From the NCBI GenBank assembly GCA_046327915.1, contig JAXLXO010000013.1, positions 62,001 to 126,000 of the forward strand: DNA of 64,000 bases, written 5' to 3'. Below, piece by piece: positions 8,717 to 16,675 of this stretch. Source of the DNA: VGTK01 sp046327915. Its GTDB lineage: Bacteria > Desulfobacterota > Binatia > UBA12015. Each line of letters begins with the position of its first letter. The stretch's first letter is position 1. The notes under the pieces were generated by a model that ran no database searches, was not told where the DNA came from, and saw only the letters and a list, made by a program, of their open reading frames with translations. The position numbers and the translations under genes are program-made.

Positions 8717-9063
8717 CGGGTCCATCCTTCCGTGGCCGAGGGGGCGGTGGGGACACTCCGCGACAGCGACATTGCCCCAGCTTCCCGCCGCAGGGAAACC
8801 GCGCAAGCTGTTTTTTTCGCTCGCTGCCAGCTGGCGAGCGACGTCAAGCCAGAGATCTGAGGCCGAGTCCGTGCGACCAGCGGGATCCGGGATCTCGCTG
8901 AAGCAGCATCGGCCGGCGACCATGGAGGCGCGCCGCGCAGCCGACCGCCGCGTTGAATCCCGGCCACCGGCACCGGCCCACCCGCGAAGCCGAAGGCGAG
9001 CCGGGGGAGTGTCTCCGTCACGGCTCCGCCGTGGCGGAGAGAGGGGGAGAGAGTCCCTCTTTT
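8717..9063. other. 347-base intergenic region with hairpins, no gene
   Basis: No coding region is convincing here. The region separates two minus-strand genes and must hold the promoter of the DUF1566 gene. It contains a plus-strand hairpin followed by seven T residues (8778-8817), an inverted repeat CGCTCGC/GCGAGCG immediately after it (from 8818), and a stable hairpin next to the ferritin-like gene stop (9012-9064). Confidence 0.6.
8778..8817 (+). terminator. Possible rho-independent terminator (plus strand)
   Basis: CAGCTT (8778-8783) pairs with AAGCTG (8805-8810), and an alternative inner stem TTCCC/GGGAA lies between them; seven T residues follow at 8811-8817. The orientation would stop plus-strand transcription that reads through antisense to the DUF1566 gene. 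Confidence 0.4.
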
Positions 9064-9064
9064 T
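9012..9064. terminator. Stable hairpin pair at the 3' end of the ferritin-like gene
   Basis: A 13-bp stem with one G-T wobble and a three-base loop spans 9012-9040. It is followed by AGAGGG (9040-9045) that can pair with CCCTCT (9055-9060), then TTTT. The pair abuts the stop codon of the minus-strand gene at 9064, so it may protect or end that mRNA; the T run faces plus-strand transcripts. Confidence 0.45.
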
Positions 9065-10083
9065 CAAAGAAACCCGAGCTGCTTGTCCATCGCCTCGGCG
9101 TCGTAGTTCTCGAACTCCAGGATGCCGAGCCGGTCGAACGCTTCGCGCACACGCGGCGTCAGCATGCCGAGCTTCTTCAGGTTGGGCACGATGCGCGCGA
9201 ACAGCATGCGGCGGAAGAGCTGCAGGGCAGGGGACTCGAGCACGTGCCTGCGGACGTCGTCGGCGTTCCAGCCCATGAGGTCGGCGATGTCGCTGCCGAT
9301 CAGGCGGTCGCGCATCAGCTCGCACGCGTAGATGACGAAGTCCTCGCGGTCGCGACGCTCGTTCGCAGGCAGGTCGTCGTACCAGCCGCGCAGCGACAGC
9401 ACGCCGAACGCGACGTGCCGCGACTCGTCCTTCATCACGTACTTCAGCAGGTCCTTGAGCAGAGGCTCCTGCGCGATCTGGTACAGGTTGCCGAACGCCG
9501 CCATCGCGAGGCCCTCGATGATGATCTGCATGCCGAGGTACTTGAAGTCCCAGCGGCTGTCGCTGATCGTCGCGTCGAGCAGCTCGCGCAGGCTCGCGTT
9601 GATCGGCCACTCCCACTCGAGCTTGTCGTTCAGGTAGCGGGCGAAGACCTCGACGTGGCGCGCCTCGTCGACGGTCTGCGTGCCGGCGTAGTACTTGGCG
9701 TCCATCCACGGCACGCCGCCGACGAGCTGCGACGCCACGATCAACGCGCCCTGCTCGCCGTGCAGGAACTGCGACAGCTGCAGCGCGACCTGGCCGTGGC
9801 GCAGCCGGATCTTCTGCTTCTCGTCGAGCTTGCGGTACGGCTCGTACTCGTGGAGCGGGTTCAGCTCCTCGGGCAGGATGCCGCGCTCGGGATCGACGTC
9901 CGTGTCCCACGCGAGCTGCGTCGAGCCGTTCCACTGCTCGCGCTTCGCCTTCTCGTAGAGGTCGCGCAGGGCCTGCTTCGAGACGCCGTAGTTCCAGACG
10001 TAGTGCGTGTCGAACTTCGCGAGGATCGTCTCGATCCCGCCCTGCGCCTGCTGCTCGGCGAGCGCCGCTGCGCCGTTGCTCAT
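9064..10083 (-). CDS. Ferritin-like di-iron protein (R2/AurF-type oxygenase candidate)
   Basis: A 339-residue helical protein with a complete carboxylate-bridged di-iron site: Glu110 (in LHGEQGA), the D-E-A-R-H motif at 139-143, Glu190 (in IIIEGLAM) and the D-E-S-R-H motif at 219-223. This E/ExxH, E/ExxH pattern is that of ribonucleotide-reductase R2-like oxidases and N-oxygenases such as AurF, rather than an iron-storage ferritin. ATG 10083 follows a GGAGGGACG site. It diverges from a TetR gene across a perfect 22-bp palindrome, so it is probably the regulated target. The substrate is unknown; an oxygenase acting on a lipid or aromatic compound is a guess. Confidence 0.75.
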   Translation of the reverse strand: MSNGAAALAEQQAQGGIETILAKFDTHYVWNYGVSKQALRDLYEKAKREQWNGSTQLAWDTDVDPERGILPEELNPLHEYEPYRKLDEKQKIRLRHGQVALQLSQFLHGEQGALIVASQLVGGVPWMDAKYYAGTQTVDEARHVEVFARYLNDKLEWEWPINASLRELLDATISDSRWDFKYLGMQIIIEGLAMAAFGNLYQIAQEPLLKDLLKYVMKDESRHVAFGVLSLRGWYDDLPANERRDREDFVIYACELMRDRLIGSDIADLMGWNADDVRRHVLESPALQLFRRMLFARIVPNLKKLGMLTPRVREAFDRLGILEFENYDAEAMDKQLGFL

Positions 10084-10127
10084 CGCGTCCCTCCGGGGTT
10101 GTCGGGCCAGACCTCAGGCCCGCGCCG

Positions 10128-10156
10128 AAGTATCCCCTCGATCGCACCCGAGTCAA
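10128..10156 (-). promoter_or_regulatory. Putative promoter of the di-iron protein gene
   Basis: On the minus strand TTGACT (plus 10151-10156) and ATACTT (plus 10128-10133) are 17 bases apart, about 45 bases before the start at 10083. The palindrome at 10161 sits four bases upstream of the -35 box. Confidence 0.45.
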
Positions 10157-10160
10157 GACG

Positions 10161-10182
10161 AATCCGAAATCGATTTCGGATT
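10161..10182. promoter_or_regulatory. Perfect 22-bp palindrome, probable TetR operator
   Basis: AATCCGAAATCGATTTCGGATT is a perfect palindrome centred between the divergent di-iron gene and the TetR gene at 10206. Its length and position are what a TetR dimer requires. It lies directly upstream of the -35 of the di-iron gene and 23 bases before the TetR start codon, so it could control both. Confidence 0.75.
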
Positions 10183-10205
10183 TCGCCCGTGGTAGCTGCG
10201 ACCGC

Positions 10206-10859
10206 ATGCCGCTGCGTGCCCGAGCCCGGAAGCTGCGCCCCGTGAAGCGCGTGGTGCGCACCCCGCAGCAGGCCCGGAGCCGCGAGACGCGGGAGCGCGT
10301 CGTCGCGGCCGCGATCGCCGCGTTCGAGGAGCACGGCTACGACGACACCAACACCGCCGCGATCGCGCGCCGCGCCGGCATCGCCGTCGGGACGCTGTAC
10401 GGCTACTTCCCCGACAAGCGGAAGCTGATGCTCGAGATCCTCGACGGCACCGTGCGCGAGATGGCGGACATGGTCGTCGAGGCGCTCGATCCGTCGCGCT
10501 GGGCGACCGGGAAGCCGCGCGACCACGTGCGCTTCGCGATCGAGGCGGTGGTCGGCTCGCGCCGCATCAGCCCCGGGCTGCAGCGCATCCTCTGGGAGCG
10601 GCACCTGCGTGACCCCGAGTTCCGCGACGCCAACATGGCGATCGAGAGCCGCATGCTCGCGGCGCTCGAAGCGCTGTTCTCGGTGCTGCGCGAGCGCCGC
10701 GTGCTGCGCGACGTCGACGCGCACGCGGCGGCCTACGTGGTGCACGCGTCGGTGGAGTGGATCGCGACGCGGCTCGTGCTCGGCGAGGCGGACGTCGTGC
10801 GCGAGGACGTGGTGGAGGCGGCGACCGACATGATCGCGCGCTTCCTGCTCTGCGATTGA
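10206..10859 (+). CDS. TetR-family regulator (likely controls the divergent di-iron gene)
   Basis: A 217-residue TetR protein. The N-terminal DNA-binding domain covers about residues 20-65 with RERVVAAAIAAFEEHGYDD, TAAIARRAGIAVGTLYGYF and PDKRKLM; the remainder is an all-helical ligand-binding domain. ATG 10206 is used; a GTG at 10242 would give a protein starting VKRVVRTPQQ, which is also a normal TetR beginning. The perfect palindrome at 10161-10182 is its probable operator, giving autoregulation and control of the di-iron protein gene. The inducer is unknown. Confidence 0.9.
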   Translation: MPLRARARKLRPVKRVVRTPQQARSRETRERVVAAAIAAFEEHGYDDTNTAAIARRAGIAVGTLYGYFPDKRKLMLEILDGTVREMADMVVEALDPSRWATGKPRDHVRFAIEAVVGSRRISPGLQRILWERHLRDPEFRDANMAIESRMLAALEALFSVLRERRVLRDVDAHAAAYVVHASVEWIATRLVLGEADVVREDVVEAATDMIARFLLCD

Positions 10860-10872
10860 CGGGACGCGCGGG

Positions 10873-11490
10873 TCAGCGCGGATCGGGCTCCGAGTCCTCG
10901 TCCTGCGACAAACGCCCCAGGTAGTCGGTCAGCTCGTCGAGATCGAGGACGAGATCGGGGCAGCCCGGCACGTCGCGGATCACCCCCGCGCTCGCCACGA
11001 GAGCGGTCGTGTACGCTCCGGCTTCGTCGCGGCGCAGGATCTCGAGCCGGAGCGGCTCCGGATCGACCAGCCAGTACCAGCTGATGCCGAAGGCCGCGTA
11101 CTCGGCGCTCTTCTCGACCCGATCCCTGCGCCGGTTGCGCGGCCCGGGGGAGACGATCTCGACCGCGATCTCCGGCGGCACGCGAACGAGCCCGCGTCGC
11201 GGCGGCATGCGCCCGGGGACGAACACGGTGATGTCAGGCTTGCGACCGCGATTGCTCGCGACGGCGAACTTCGCGTCCGACGCGCCCGCGACGCCACCGC
11301 GTGCCTGTACCCAGGCGACGAGCTGACGAAGCAGCCAGCCCACGATGACCTCGTGCAGGAACTCCGGCACCTCCTCCTCCACCAGCCAGCCATCGACGAA
11401 CTCGCCTTCCTCGTCATCGGGAAGGTTCGCCCACTCGTCGAGGGTCATGCGTCTGAGGAGGGGGTCGGACGCGTGCGGCACTGCGCGCAT
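10873..11490 (-). CDS. Uma2-family (DUF820) PD-(D/E)xK endonuclease-like protein
   Basis: A 205-residue member of the Uma2/DUF820 family, which has a restriction-endonuclease fold. The typical blocks are MTLDEWANLPDDE at the beginning, the acidic GRKPDITVF, EIAVEIVSPG, and the lysine-containing EKSAEYAAFGISWYWLVDP, so the catalytic Asp, Glu and Lys are all present. ATG 11490 is chosen; ATG 11448 would drop 14 residues and begin at the usual family start. These genes often occur in many copies in soil bacteria and cyanobacteria with no known role. It lies downstream of the acyl-CoA dehydrogenase gene, separated from it by a strong hairpin. Confidence 0.9.
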   Translation of the reverse strand: MRAVPHASDPLLRRMTLDEWANLPDDEEGEFVDGWLVEEEVPEFLHEVIVGWLLRQLVAWVQARGGVAGASDAKFAVASNRGRKPDITVFVPGRMPPRRGLVRVPPEIAVEIVSPGPRNRRRDRVEKSAEYAAFGISWYWLVDPEPLRLEILRRDEAGAYTTALVASAGVIRDVPGCPDLVLDLDELTDYLGRLSQDEDSEPDPR

Positions 11491-11518
11491 GGTCCGGACG
11501 CTACCACCACCGCACGGT

Positions 11519-11563
11519 CCGGGCGATGCGTCGCGAAGCAAATTCGCGCGACGCATCGCCCGG
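11519..11563. repeat. 17-bp perfect inverted repeat (hairpin) between two genes
   Basis: Positions 11519-11535 (CCGGGCGATGCGTCGCG) are the exact reverse complement of 11547-11563, with an 11-base loop containing the only AT-rich bases. It lies between the stop of the acyl-CoA dehydrogenase gene and the start of the Uma2 gene on the same strand. No T run follows, so it looks more like an mRNA-stabilising or REP-type element than a simple terminator. Confidence 0.8.
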
Positions 11564-11581
11564 TGCGCTGGAGCCGGAGAC

Positions 11582-12829
11582 TCAGCTGCCCGCGAGCAGC
11601 GAGCGCGCGATCTGCGACGTCTGGATCTCGTCGGTACCGGCGTAGATCTGCAGCACCTTCGCGTCACGGCAGAGCTGCTCGACCTGGTACTCGGCCATGT
11701 AGCCGTTGCCGCCGAAGAGCTGCACCGCTTCGAGCGCGACCTCCATCGCGGCCTGCGCGGTGTACAGCTTGCACGCCGACGCTTCCGCGAAGGTCATCGG
11801 CTTCTTCTTCGCCGACATCTCGATCTGGCGGAAGACGATGTTCTGGATGTTCATGCGCGCGACCTCCATCTTCGCGAGCTTCAGCTGGATGAGCTGGAAC
11901 TCGCCGATGGGGCGGCCGAACTGCACGCGCGTGCGCGCGTAGTCGATCGACTTCTCGAGGCACTGCTCGACGATGCCGAGCGCCATCGCGGCGACACCGG
12001 TGCGCTCGGTGCCGAAGGTCGCCTTCGCACCACTGCGTCCGCCGGCCGCTTCCTCCGACTCGCCGATGAGACGATCCTTCTCGACGAACACGTCCTCGAG
12101 GAACAGCTGGCCGGTCGGCGACGAGTGCATGCCCATCTTGCGCAGCGGCTTCGACTGCGTGAGCCCCGGCATGCCCTTGTCGAGGATGAAGCTGACGATC
12201 TTGCGCTCGCGCGGGTCGTTGCCCTCGTCGAGCTTGCAGATGAAGACGATCGTGTCGGCGTAGGGGCCGTTGGTGATGAACGTCTTGCTGCCGTTCAGGA
12301 CGTAGCCGTCGCCCTTGCGCTTCGCGGTCGACGTCATGCTGCCGAACGCGTCCGAGCCCGAGCCGGGCTCGGTGATCGCCCACGAGCCGATCTTCTCCAG
12401 CGTGACGAGCGGGGCCGCCCAGCGCTCCTTCTGACGGATCGTGCCCTTGCCCATGATCGCGCCGGCGGTGAGGCCGACGCTGACGCCCATCGCGGTGACC
12501 ATGCCCGGGCAGTAGCGGCACAGCTCGATGATCGGGATCAGCTGCAGCGCGGCACCGTCGGTCGAGCCCGCTTCCTCGAAGCGCTCCTCGGCCGGCTCGG
12601 TCTTGCCGCTCGCCTTCGCCTCGGCGGCGTCCTTGTCGCGCTTGATCTGCCGCTCGAAGCGCTGCTTCGCCATCTGGTCGATGCCGAAGGTGCGCATCAT
12701 CTTGCGCAGCACGTCGTAGGGCGGCGTGTCGCCGTGCTCGAGCTGCTCGAGGTTGGGCTTGATTTCCTTCTCGATGAAGTCCCGCAGGGCGTCACGGAGC
12801 ATGATGTGCTGTTCGGACCATTCGATCAT
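11582..12829 (-). CDS. Acyl-CoA dehydrogenase
   Basis: A 415-residue flavoprotein that would oxidise an acyl-CoA to the trans-2-enoyl-CoA with FAD. Diagnostic blocks are WAITEPGSGSDAFG in the FAD/substrate region, the sequence from ERTGVAAMALGIVEQCLE to YARTRVQFGRPIGEFQLIQ, and the C-terminal QLFGGNGYMAEYQVEQLCRD followed by IYAGTDEIQ. A charged insertion of about 30 residues rich in Lys, Glu and Ala follows the N-terminal helices, near residues 60-90, and is unusual for the family. The start at 12829 begins MIEWSEQH, the normal beginning; longer frames run through the opposite-strand gene. It is monocistronic, divergent from the cysteine-cluster protein. Chain-length specificity is unknown. 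Confidence 0.93.
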   Translation of the reverse strand: MIEWSEQHIMLRDALRDFIEKEIKPNLEQLEHGDTPPYDVLRKMMRTFGIDQMAKQRFERQIKRDKDAAEAKASGKTEPAEERFEEAGSTDGAALQLIPIIELCRYCPGMVTAMGVSVGLTAGAIMGKGTIRQKERWAAPLVTLEKIGSWAITEPGSGSDAFGSMTSTAKRKGDGYVLNGSKTFITNGPYADTIVFICKLDEGNDPRERKIVSFILDKGMPGLTQSKPLRKMGMHSSPTGQLFLEDVFVEKDRLIGESEEAAGGRSGAKATFGTERTGVAAMALGIVEQCLEKSIDYARTRVQFGRPIGEFQLIQLKLAKMEVARMNIQNIVFRQIEMSAKKKPMTFAEASACKLYTAQAAMEVALEAVQLFGGNGYMAEYQVEQLCRDAKVLQIYAGTDEIQTSQIARSLLAGS

Positions 12830-12919
12830 GCGGCCGAGGGAAACGAATCGGCACGCCGCGGTCAAACGCCCGTTCGAGTCCGCTCGCCGTCTCCGGCCGC
12901 GCGGAGTAGAAGGCGGACC

Positions 12920-13561
12920 GTGCCGTCCCGAACCGCATCCCGGAAGTCCGCCGCTCCCGTTCGTTTCGTCCTCGACCCGAAGCTCGAGCGCTTCGCCTAT
13001 CGCTGCTTCCCCGACGGCTGTCCGCGTGATCGCACGTGCTGCGTCGGGCTCGCGGTCGAGGTCTCGAAGCGCGAGGTGCGCGCCATCGACTCGCTGATGG
13101 ACGAGCTCGCGCGCATCGTGCCGACGCTGCGCGACGAGGACGGCTACGCGAGCGTCTTCGTCGACGAGGAGCCGCCCGACCTGCTGATCGAGTCCGACGA
13201 CGACGGCGCCTGTCCGTTCCTCTACCGGACGAAGAAGAACGCGCTGTGCTCGATCCACTCGCTGGCGCTCGCGACCAACCGGCACGTGCCCGACGTCAAG
13301 CCGGCGGCGTGCCGGCACTGGCCGGTGATGCTCGAGCGCGACGGGAACGAGGTCCGCGTGACGCTGCAGCCGCACGCGGTGAAGATCGGCTGCGTCGCGC
13401 CGCGCAGCGAGCTGCCGGGCAAGCCGAGCGTGCTCGAGGCGTACCGCGAGGAGATCGCGGAGATGTGCGGCGGCGAGGCTCCGGTGCGCGCCGCCGCCGG
13501 CCGCGCGTCCCGGGCGCACGTCAAGCAATCCATGGCGAAGAGGCGCGATGGCGCACGCTGA
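12920..13561 (+). CDS. YkgJ-type cysteine cluster protein
   Basis: A 213-residue cytoplasmic protein with the metal-binding cysteine pattern of the YkgJ family: CFPDGCPRDRTCCVG near residue 33, then CPFL and CSIH around residues 100-115, and AACRHWPV near 135. These proteins are thought to bind zinc or an iron-sulphur cluster; no reaction is established. The GTG at 12920 is chosen because it follows an AAGG sequence and removes a long upstream extension antisense to the dehydrogenase gene. Its end overlaps the methyltransferase start by 14 bases, so the two genes are co-transcribed. Confidence 0.8.
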   Translation: MPSRTASRKSAAPVRFVLDPKLERFAYRCFPDGCPRDRTCCVGLAVEVSKREVRAIDSLMDELARIVPTLRDEDGYASVFVDEEPPDLLIESDDDGACPFLYRTKKNALCSIHSLALATNRHVPDVKPAACRHWPVMLERDGNEVRVTLQPHAVKIGCVAPRSELPGKPSVLEAYREEIAEMCGGEAPVRAAAGRASRAHVKQSMAKRRDGAR

Positions 13562-14417
13562 GGTGCTCGCGTCGGGCGGGATCGTGCGGGTGCCGCGTCG
13601 TCCGCACGGCTGGATCGCGCCCGGTCCGCGGCCTTCGGCGTGGGACGATCCCGCGCTCGCGCCGCGCGCCGGCGAGGACCTCTGCTTCCTCTCCGGCGAC
13701 TGGCGCATCCTGCAGCGCACCGACGGGCATCGCTGGTCGCTCGACGACCTCGCGACGGCGTGGTTCGCGGCGGAGACCGTGGCGTCGACGCCGCCGCGCC
13801 GTCACGTCGACATCGGCTGCGGGATCGGCTCGGTGCTGCTGCTGGTCGCGTGGCGCTTTCCGGCGCTGCGATCCGTCGGCGTCGAGGCGCAGGAGGTGAG
13901 CTTCTCGCTCGCGCGGCGCTCGATCGCCGGCAACGGCGTCGCGGAGCGCTGCGAGGTACGCTTCGGCGACCTGCGCGATCCGGCGCTGCTGCCGGAGGGC
14001 GCGACGTTCGATCTCGTCACCGGCACGCCGCCGTACCTGCCGCCTGGAACTGGCTGCGAGTCCGACCGCGTGCAGCGCGGACCGTGCCGCATCGAGCACC
14101 GCGGCGGCATCGAGGACTACTGCCGCACGGCAGCGCGCCTGCTCGCGCCCGGCGGCTGGTTCGTCGCGTGCGCGGGCGGGACGCAGACGCCGCGCGTGCT
14201 CGATGCGGCGTCCGCGGCCGGGCTCGTGGTTGCGCGGAGCCGCGACGTGGTGCCGCGCGAGGGCAAGCCGCCGCTGCTCGCGGTGCACGCGATGCGCCGC
14301 GCGGACGAGAGCGACGTCGTGCGCGAGCCCGCGGCGCCGCCGCTCGTGGTGCGCGACGCGCGCGGCGCGTGGACCGACGACTTCCGCGCGCTGCGGCGCG
14401 CGATGGGCATGCCATGA
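13548..14417 (+). CDS. Class I SAM-dependent methyltransferase, TrmN6-like
   Basis: A 289-residue methyltransferase. The SAM-binding motif I is HVDIGCGIGSVLLLVA (near residue 86), and the catalytic motif IV is TPPYLPPG, corresponding to the [ND]PPY motif of N6-adenine methyltransferases with Thr in the first position. An N-terminal extension of about 55 residues (SWDW-type LSGDWRILQRTDGHRWSLDD) resembles the substrate-binding part of TrmN6, which methylates A37 of a tRNA. A C-terminal segment of about 40 residues is unassigned. It overlaps the upstream YkgJ-like gene. RNA base methylation is the best guess, but the Thr in motif IV leaves room for other substrates. Confidence 0.78.
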   Translation: MAHAEVLASGGIVRVPRRPHGWIAPGPRPSAWDDPALAPRAGEDLCFLSGDWRILQRTDGHRWSLDDLATAWFAAETVASTPPRRHVDIGCGIGSVLLLVAWRFPALRSVGVEAQEVSFSLARRSIAGNGVAERCEVRFGDLRDPALLPEGATFDLVTGTPPYLPPGTGCESDRVQRGPCRIEHRGGIEDYCRTAARLLAPGGWFVACAGGTQTPRVLDAASAAGLVVARSRDVVPREGKPPLLAVHAMRRADESDVVREPAAPPLVVRDARGAWTDDFRALRRAMGMP

Positions 14418-14445
14418 CCGCGGCGCGCCGCGCGAGGGTTCTGAG

Positions 14446-15666
14446 GTGACCACCGAGCGCAACGGCGCGCGCGACTGGCTCGTCGTCTTTGCGTGCCTCG
14501 TCTGCCAGATCGGCATGGGCGTCGGCGGCTATCTCTTCCCGGTGTTCCTGAAGCCGGTCTCCGACGACCTCGGCTGGTCGCGCACGGTCTACGCCGCCGC
14601 GAATCCGATCATGAGCACGTGCGTGGCGCTGGTCGGGCCGTTCGTCGGCTGGATGTCGGAGCGGCGCGGGCCGCGCGTCGTGCTGGTCGCGGGCAGCCTG
14701 CTGATGAGCGGCACGCTGCTCGCGGCGTCGCGCATGCAGACGATGTGGCAGTTCTACGTGATCGCGGTCGGGATCGGCGTCGGCGTCGCGTGCCTCGGCG
14801 ATCTTCCCACCGCGACCGCGATCACCAGCCGCTTCACGCGGCGGCGCGGGCTCGCGCTGAGCGTCGTCTACATCGGCTCGAACGTCGGCGGTGCGCTGGG
14901 CGTCGCGGTCGGCGGCTGGCTGCTCGCGACCGGCTCGTGGCGCACGGCGCTGCAGGGCATCGGCTCGACGCTGTGGGCGCTGCTGGTGCCGTTCGCGCTG
15001 CTGGTGACGCTGCCGCGTCCGGTCCACCGCGACCTGGCCGTACCGTCGTCCGACGACGCCAGCGGCACGGACGACGCGCACGAGGCGCTCGCCGGCGACG
15101 ATCCCGCGACCGCGATGCGGCAGCGCGACTTCTGGCTCCTCGCCTGGGTGCTGCTCGCGTTCTACCTCTACCGCCTCGGCGTCAACACGCACCTCGTCGC
15201 GTTCCTGTCCGACCTCGGCTACCAGCGCGGCGAGGCGGCGATGGGCTTTGGCTTGACGATCGCCGCCGGCATCCTCGGCAAGCTCGGCGCGGGCGCGATC
15301 GCAGACCGCATCGGTCCGCGGCCGGCGGCGGTCGGCAACTTCATCGTGATCGCGCTCGCGTCGGCACTGCTGCTGACGCCCGCGGTGCCGCTCGCGATCC
15401 CGCTCTTCCTGATCCTGCACGGCGTTGCGACCGCAGCGGAGGACGTGGTGATTCCGCTCGTCGTCGGACGCCGCTTCGGTGCGCTGCACCTCGCGCGGAT
15501 CTACGGGCTGCTGCTGCTCGCGCTGGTGCCGGGCGGAATCCTCGGTCCACTCGTGGCGGGATGGTTCTTCGACGCGACCGGCAGCTACGCGGTGGTGTTC
15601 ACGGCGTTCTTCGTCTGCAACGTGTCCGCGGTGGTCGCGCTGGCTGCCGTGCGCGCGGCGAAGTGA
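14446..15666 (+). CDS. Major facilitator superfamily transporter
   Basis: A 406-residue protein with twelve predicted membrane helices in two groups of six, split by a hydrophilic loop (about residues 195-225) that is rich in Asp and Ser. The cytoplasmic loop between helices 2 and 3 carries GWMSERRGPR, the MFS signature. The pattern is closest to the monocarboxylate/oxalate-formate group (MCT-like), so a carboxylic acid substrate is likely, but this is weak. GTG 14446 is chosen, eight bases after GAGG; earlier in-frame codons overlap the methyltransferase. It is the third gene of the plus-strand cluster starting at 12920. Confidence 0.85.
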   Translation: MTTERNGARDWLVVFACLVCQIGMGVGGYLFPVFLKPVSDDLGWSRTVYAAANPIMSTCVALVGPFVGWMSERRGPRVVLVAGSLLMSGTLLAASRMQTMWQFYVIAVGIGVGVACLGDLPTATAITSRFTRRRGLALSVVYIGSNVGGALGVAVGGWLLATGSWRTALQGIGSTLWALLVPFALLVTLPRPVHRDLAVPSSDDASGTDDAHEALAGDDPATAMRQRDFWLLAWVLLAFYLYRLGVNTHLVAFLSDLGYQRGEAAMGFGLTIAAGILGKLGAGAIADRIGPRPAAVGNFIVIALASALLLTPAVPLAIPLFLILHGVATAAEDVVIPLVVGRRFGALHLARIYGLLLLALVPGGILGPLVAGWFFDATGSYAVVFTAFFVCNVSAVVALAAVRAAK

Positions 15667-15687
15667 GCACACGAAGCGAGCCGCAGC

Positions 15688-15717
15688 TTGACACGTACCC
15701 GCTCGCGCCCGCACGAT
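15688..15717 (+). promoter_or_regulatory. Putative promoter giving a leaderless mRNA
   Basis: TTGACA (15688-15693) and CACGAT (15712-15717) are 18 bases apart. Transcription would begin about 7 bases later, at or next to the ATG at 15726, and no ribosome site precedes that ATG. A leaderless transcript is therefore likely. Confidence 0.45.
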
Positions 15718-15725
15718 CCGCCGCC

Positions 15726-16574
15726 ATGAGCGACAGCTTCTTCCCGGCGAACGAGGTGCATGTCGGACAGGACGTGCACGGACGCGAGGTCACCGTCACG
15801 CGCGAGGAGATCGCGCACTACGCGGCCGGAACCGGGCTGCCGAAGATCCCGGACGGCGACGTCGCGCCGGCGCTGCTCTACCACTCCGAGGTCTACGCCA
15901 ACCTGTCGTGGTACCTGCCGAACATCATCGGCAACCTGCACGCGCGGCAGGAGTGGGAGCTGTTCAGCCCGCTGCGCGTCGGCGAGGCCGTACGCTCGCG
16001 CGTGACCGTCGTCGAGCGCTACCGGAAGCGCGACCGCAACTACGTCGTCGGCGAAGTGCTGTGGACGACCGCCGCGGGACGCTGGCTGCAGCGCAGCCGG
16101 ACGCACCAGAGCTTCCTGGCCGACGACCCGTCGGGGATGGTGGTCGACAAGGCGCGCGAGAAGCGCTCCGACCGCCGTTTCGAGCTGCCGACCGAGGGCG
16201 AGGAGATCGCGCCGGGCACGCGCACGGTCACCATCGAGATGTGCCAGGCGTTCTCGGGGCCGCACCGCAACTACCACAACGACCGCGAGATGGCGCAGAT
16301 GCTCGGCTTCCCGGACATCGTCGTGCAGGGGATGATGGCCATCTGCGGCATGAGCGACACGCTCGACGCCGCGTTCGGGGAGGGCTGGCACCACGGCGGC
16401 AAGCTGGACATCCGGCTGGTGAACGTCGTCTGGGTGAACGACGTGCTGACCACGAAGGGCCGGGTCCGGGAGGTCCTGTCCGAGGGGTCGCGGCAACGCG
16501 TCGTGCTGGACGTCTGGACCGAGAAGGCCGACGGGACGATCGCGCTGATCGGGACCGCGAGCGCGCTCCGCTAG
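15726..16574 (+). CDS. MaoC-like hot-dog dehydratase (double hot-dog)
   Basis: A 282-residue protein with two hot-dog halves, as in MaoC-type enoyl-CoA hydratases and (R)-specific dehydratases. The first half begins near residue 10 with GQDVHGREVTVTREEIAHYA; the second half contains the block FSGPHRNYHNDREMAQMLGF followed by VVQGMMAICGM, where the usual hydratase motif (Asp and His of D-x4-H) is replaced by a histidine-rich HRNYHND segment. It probably acts on a CoA thioester. There is no Shine-Dalgarno sequence before ATG 15726, matching the leaderless promoter. Its position before the redox module at 16676 may be fortuitous, since about 100 bases separate them. Confidence 0.75.
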   Translation: MSDSFFPANEVHVGQDVHGREVTVTREEIAHYAAGTGLPKIPDGDVAPALLYHSEVYANLSWYLPNIIGNLHARQEWELFSPLRVGEAVRSRVTVVERYRKRDRNYVVGEVLWTTAAGRWLQRSRTHQSFLADDPSGMVVDKAREKRSDRRFELPTEGEEIAPGTRTVTIEMCQAFSGPHRNYHNDREMAQMLGFPDIVVQGMMAICGMSDTLDAAFGEGWHHGGKLDIRLVNVVWVNDVLTTKGRVREVLSEGSRQRVVLDVWTEKADGTIALIGTASALR

Positions 16575-16675
16575 ATTCGACGCACTGCATCGCACGGCCC
16601 CCGGCCGCCCGCGGCCCGGCCCGCACGGAGAAAGGACTTGCTCCGAACGACGCGTCCGTTAAGGTCGCCACGTTT

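Noticed and set aside
8717..10261. Extension of the DUF1566 gene across the ferritin-like gene
   Set aside because: The upstream part of that frame overlaps a gene with a full di-iron site in another frame; the signal peptide marks the true start at 8716.
11345..12919. Long N-terminal extension of the YkgJ-like gene
   Set aside because: The extension is antisense to the acyl-CoA dehydrogenase gene and the Uma2 start; the conserved part begins after GTG 12920.
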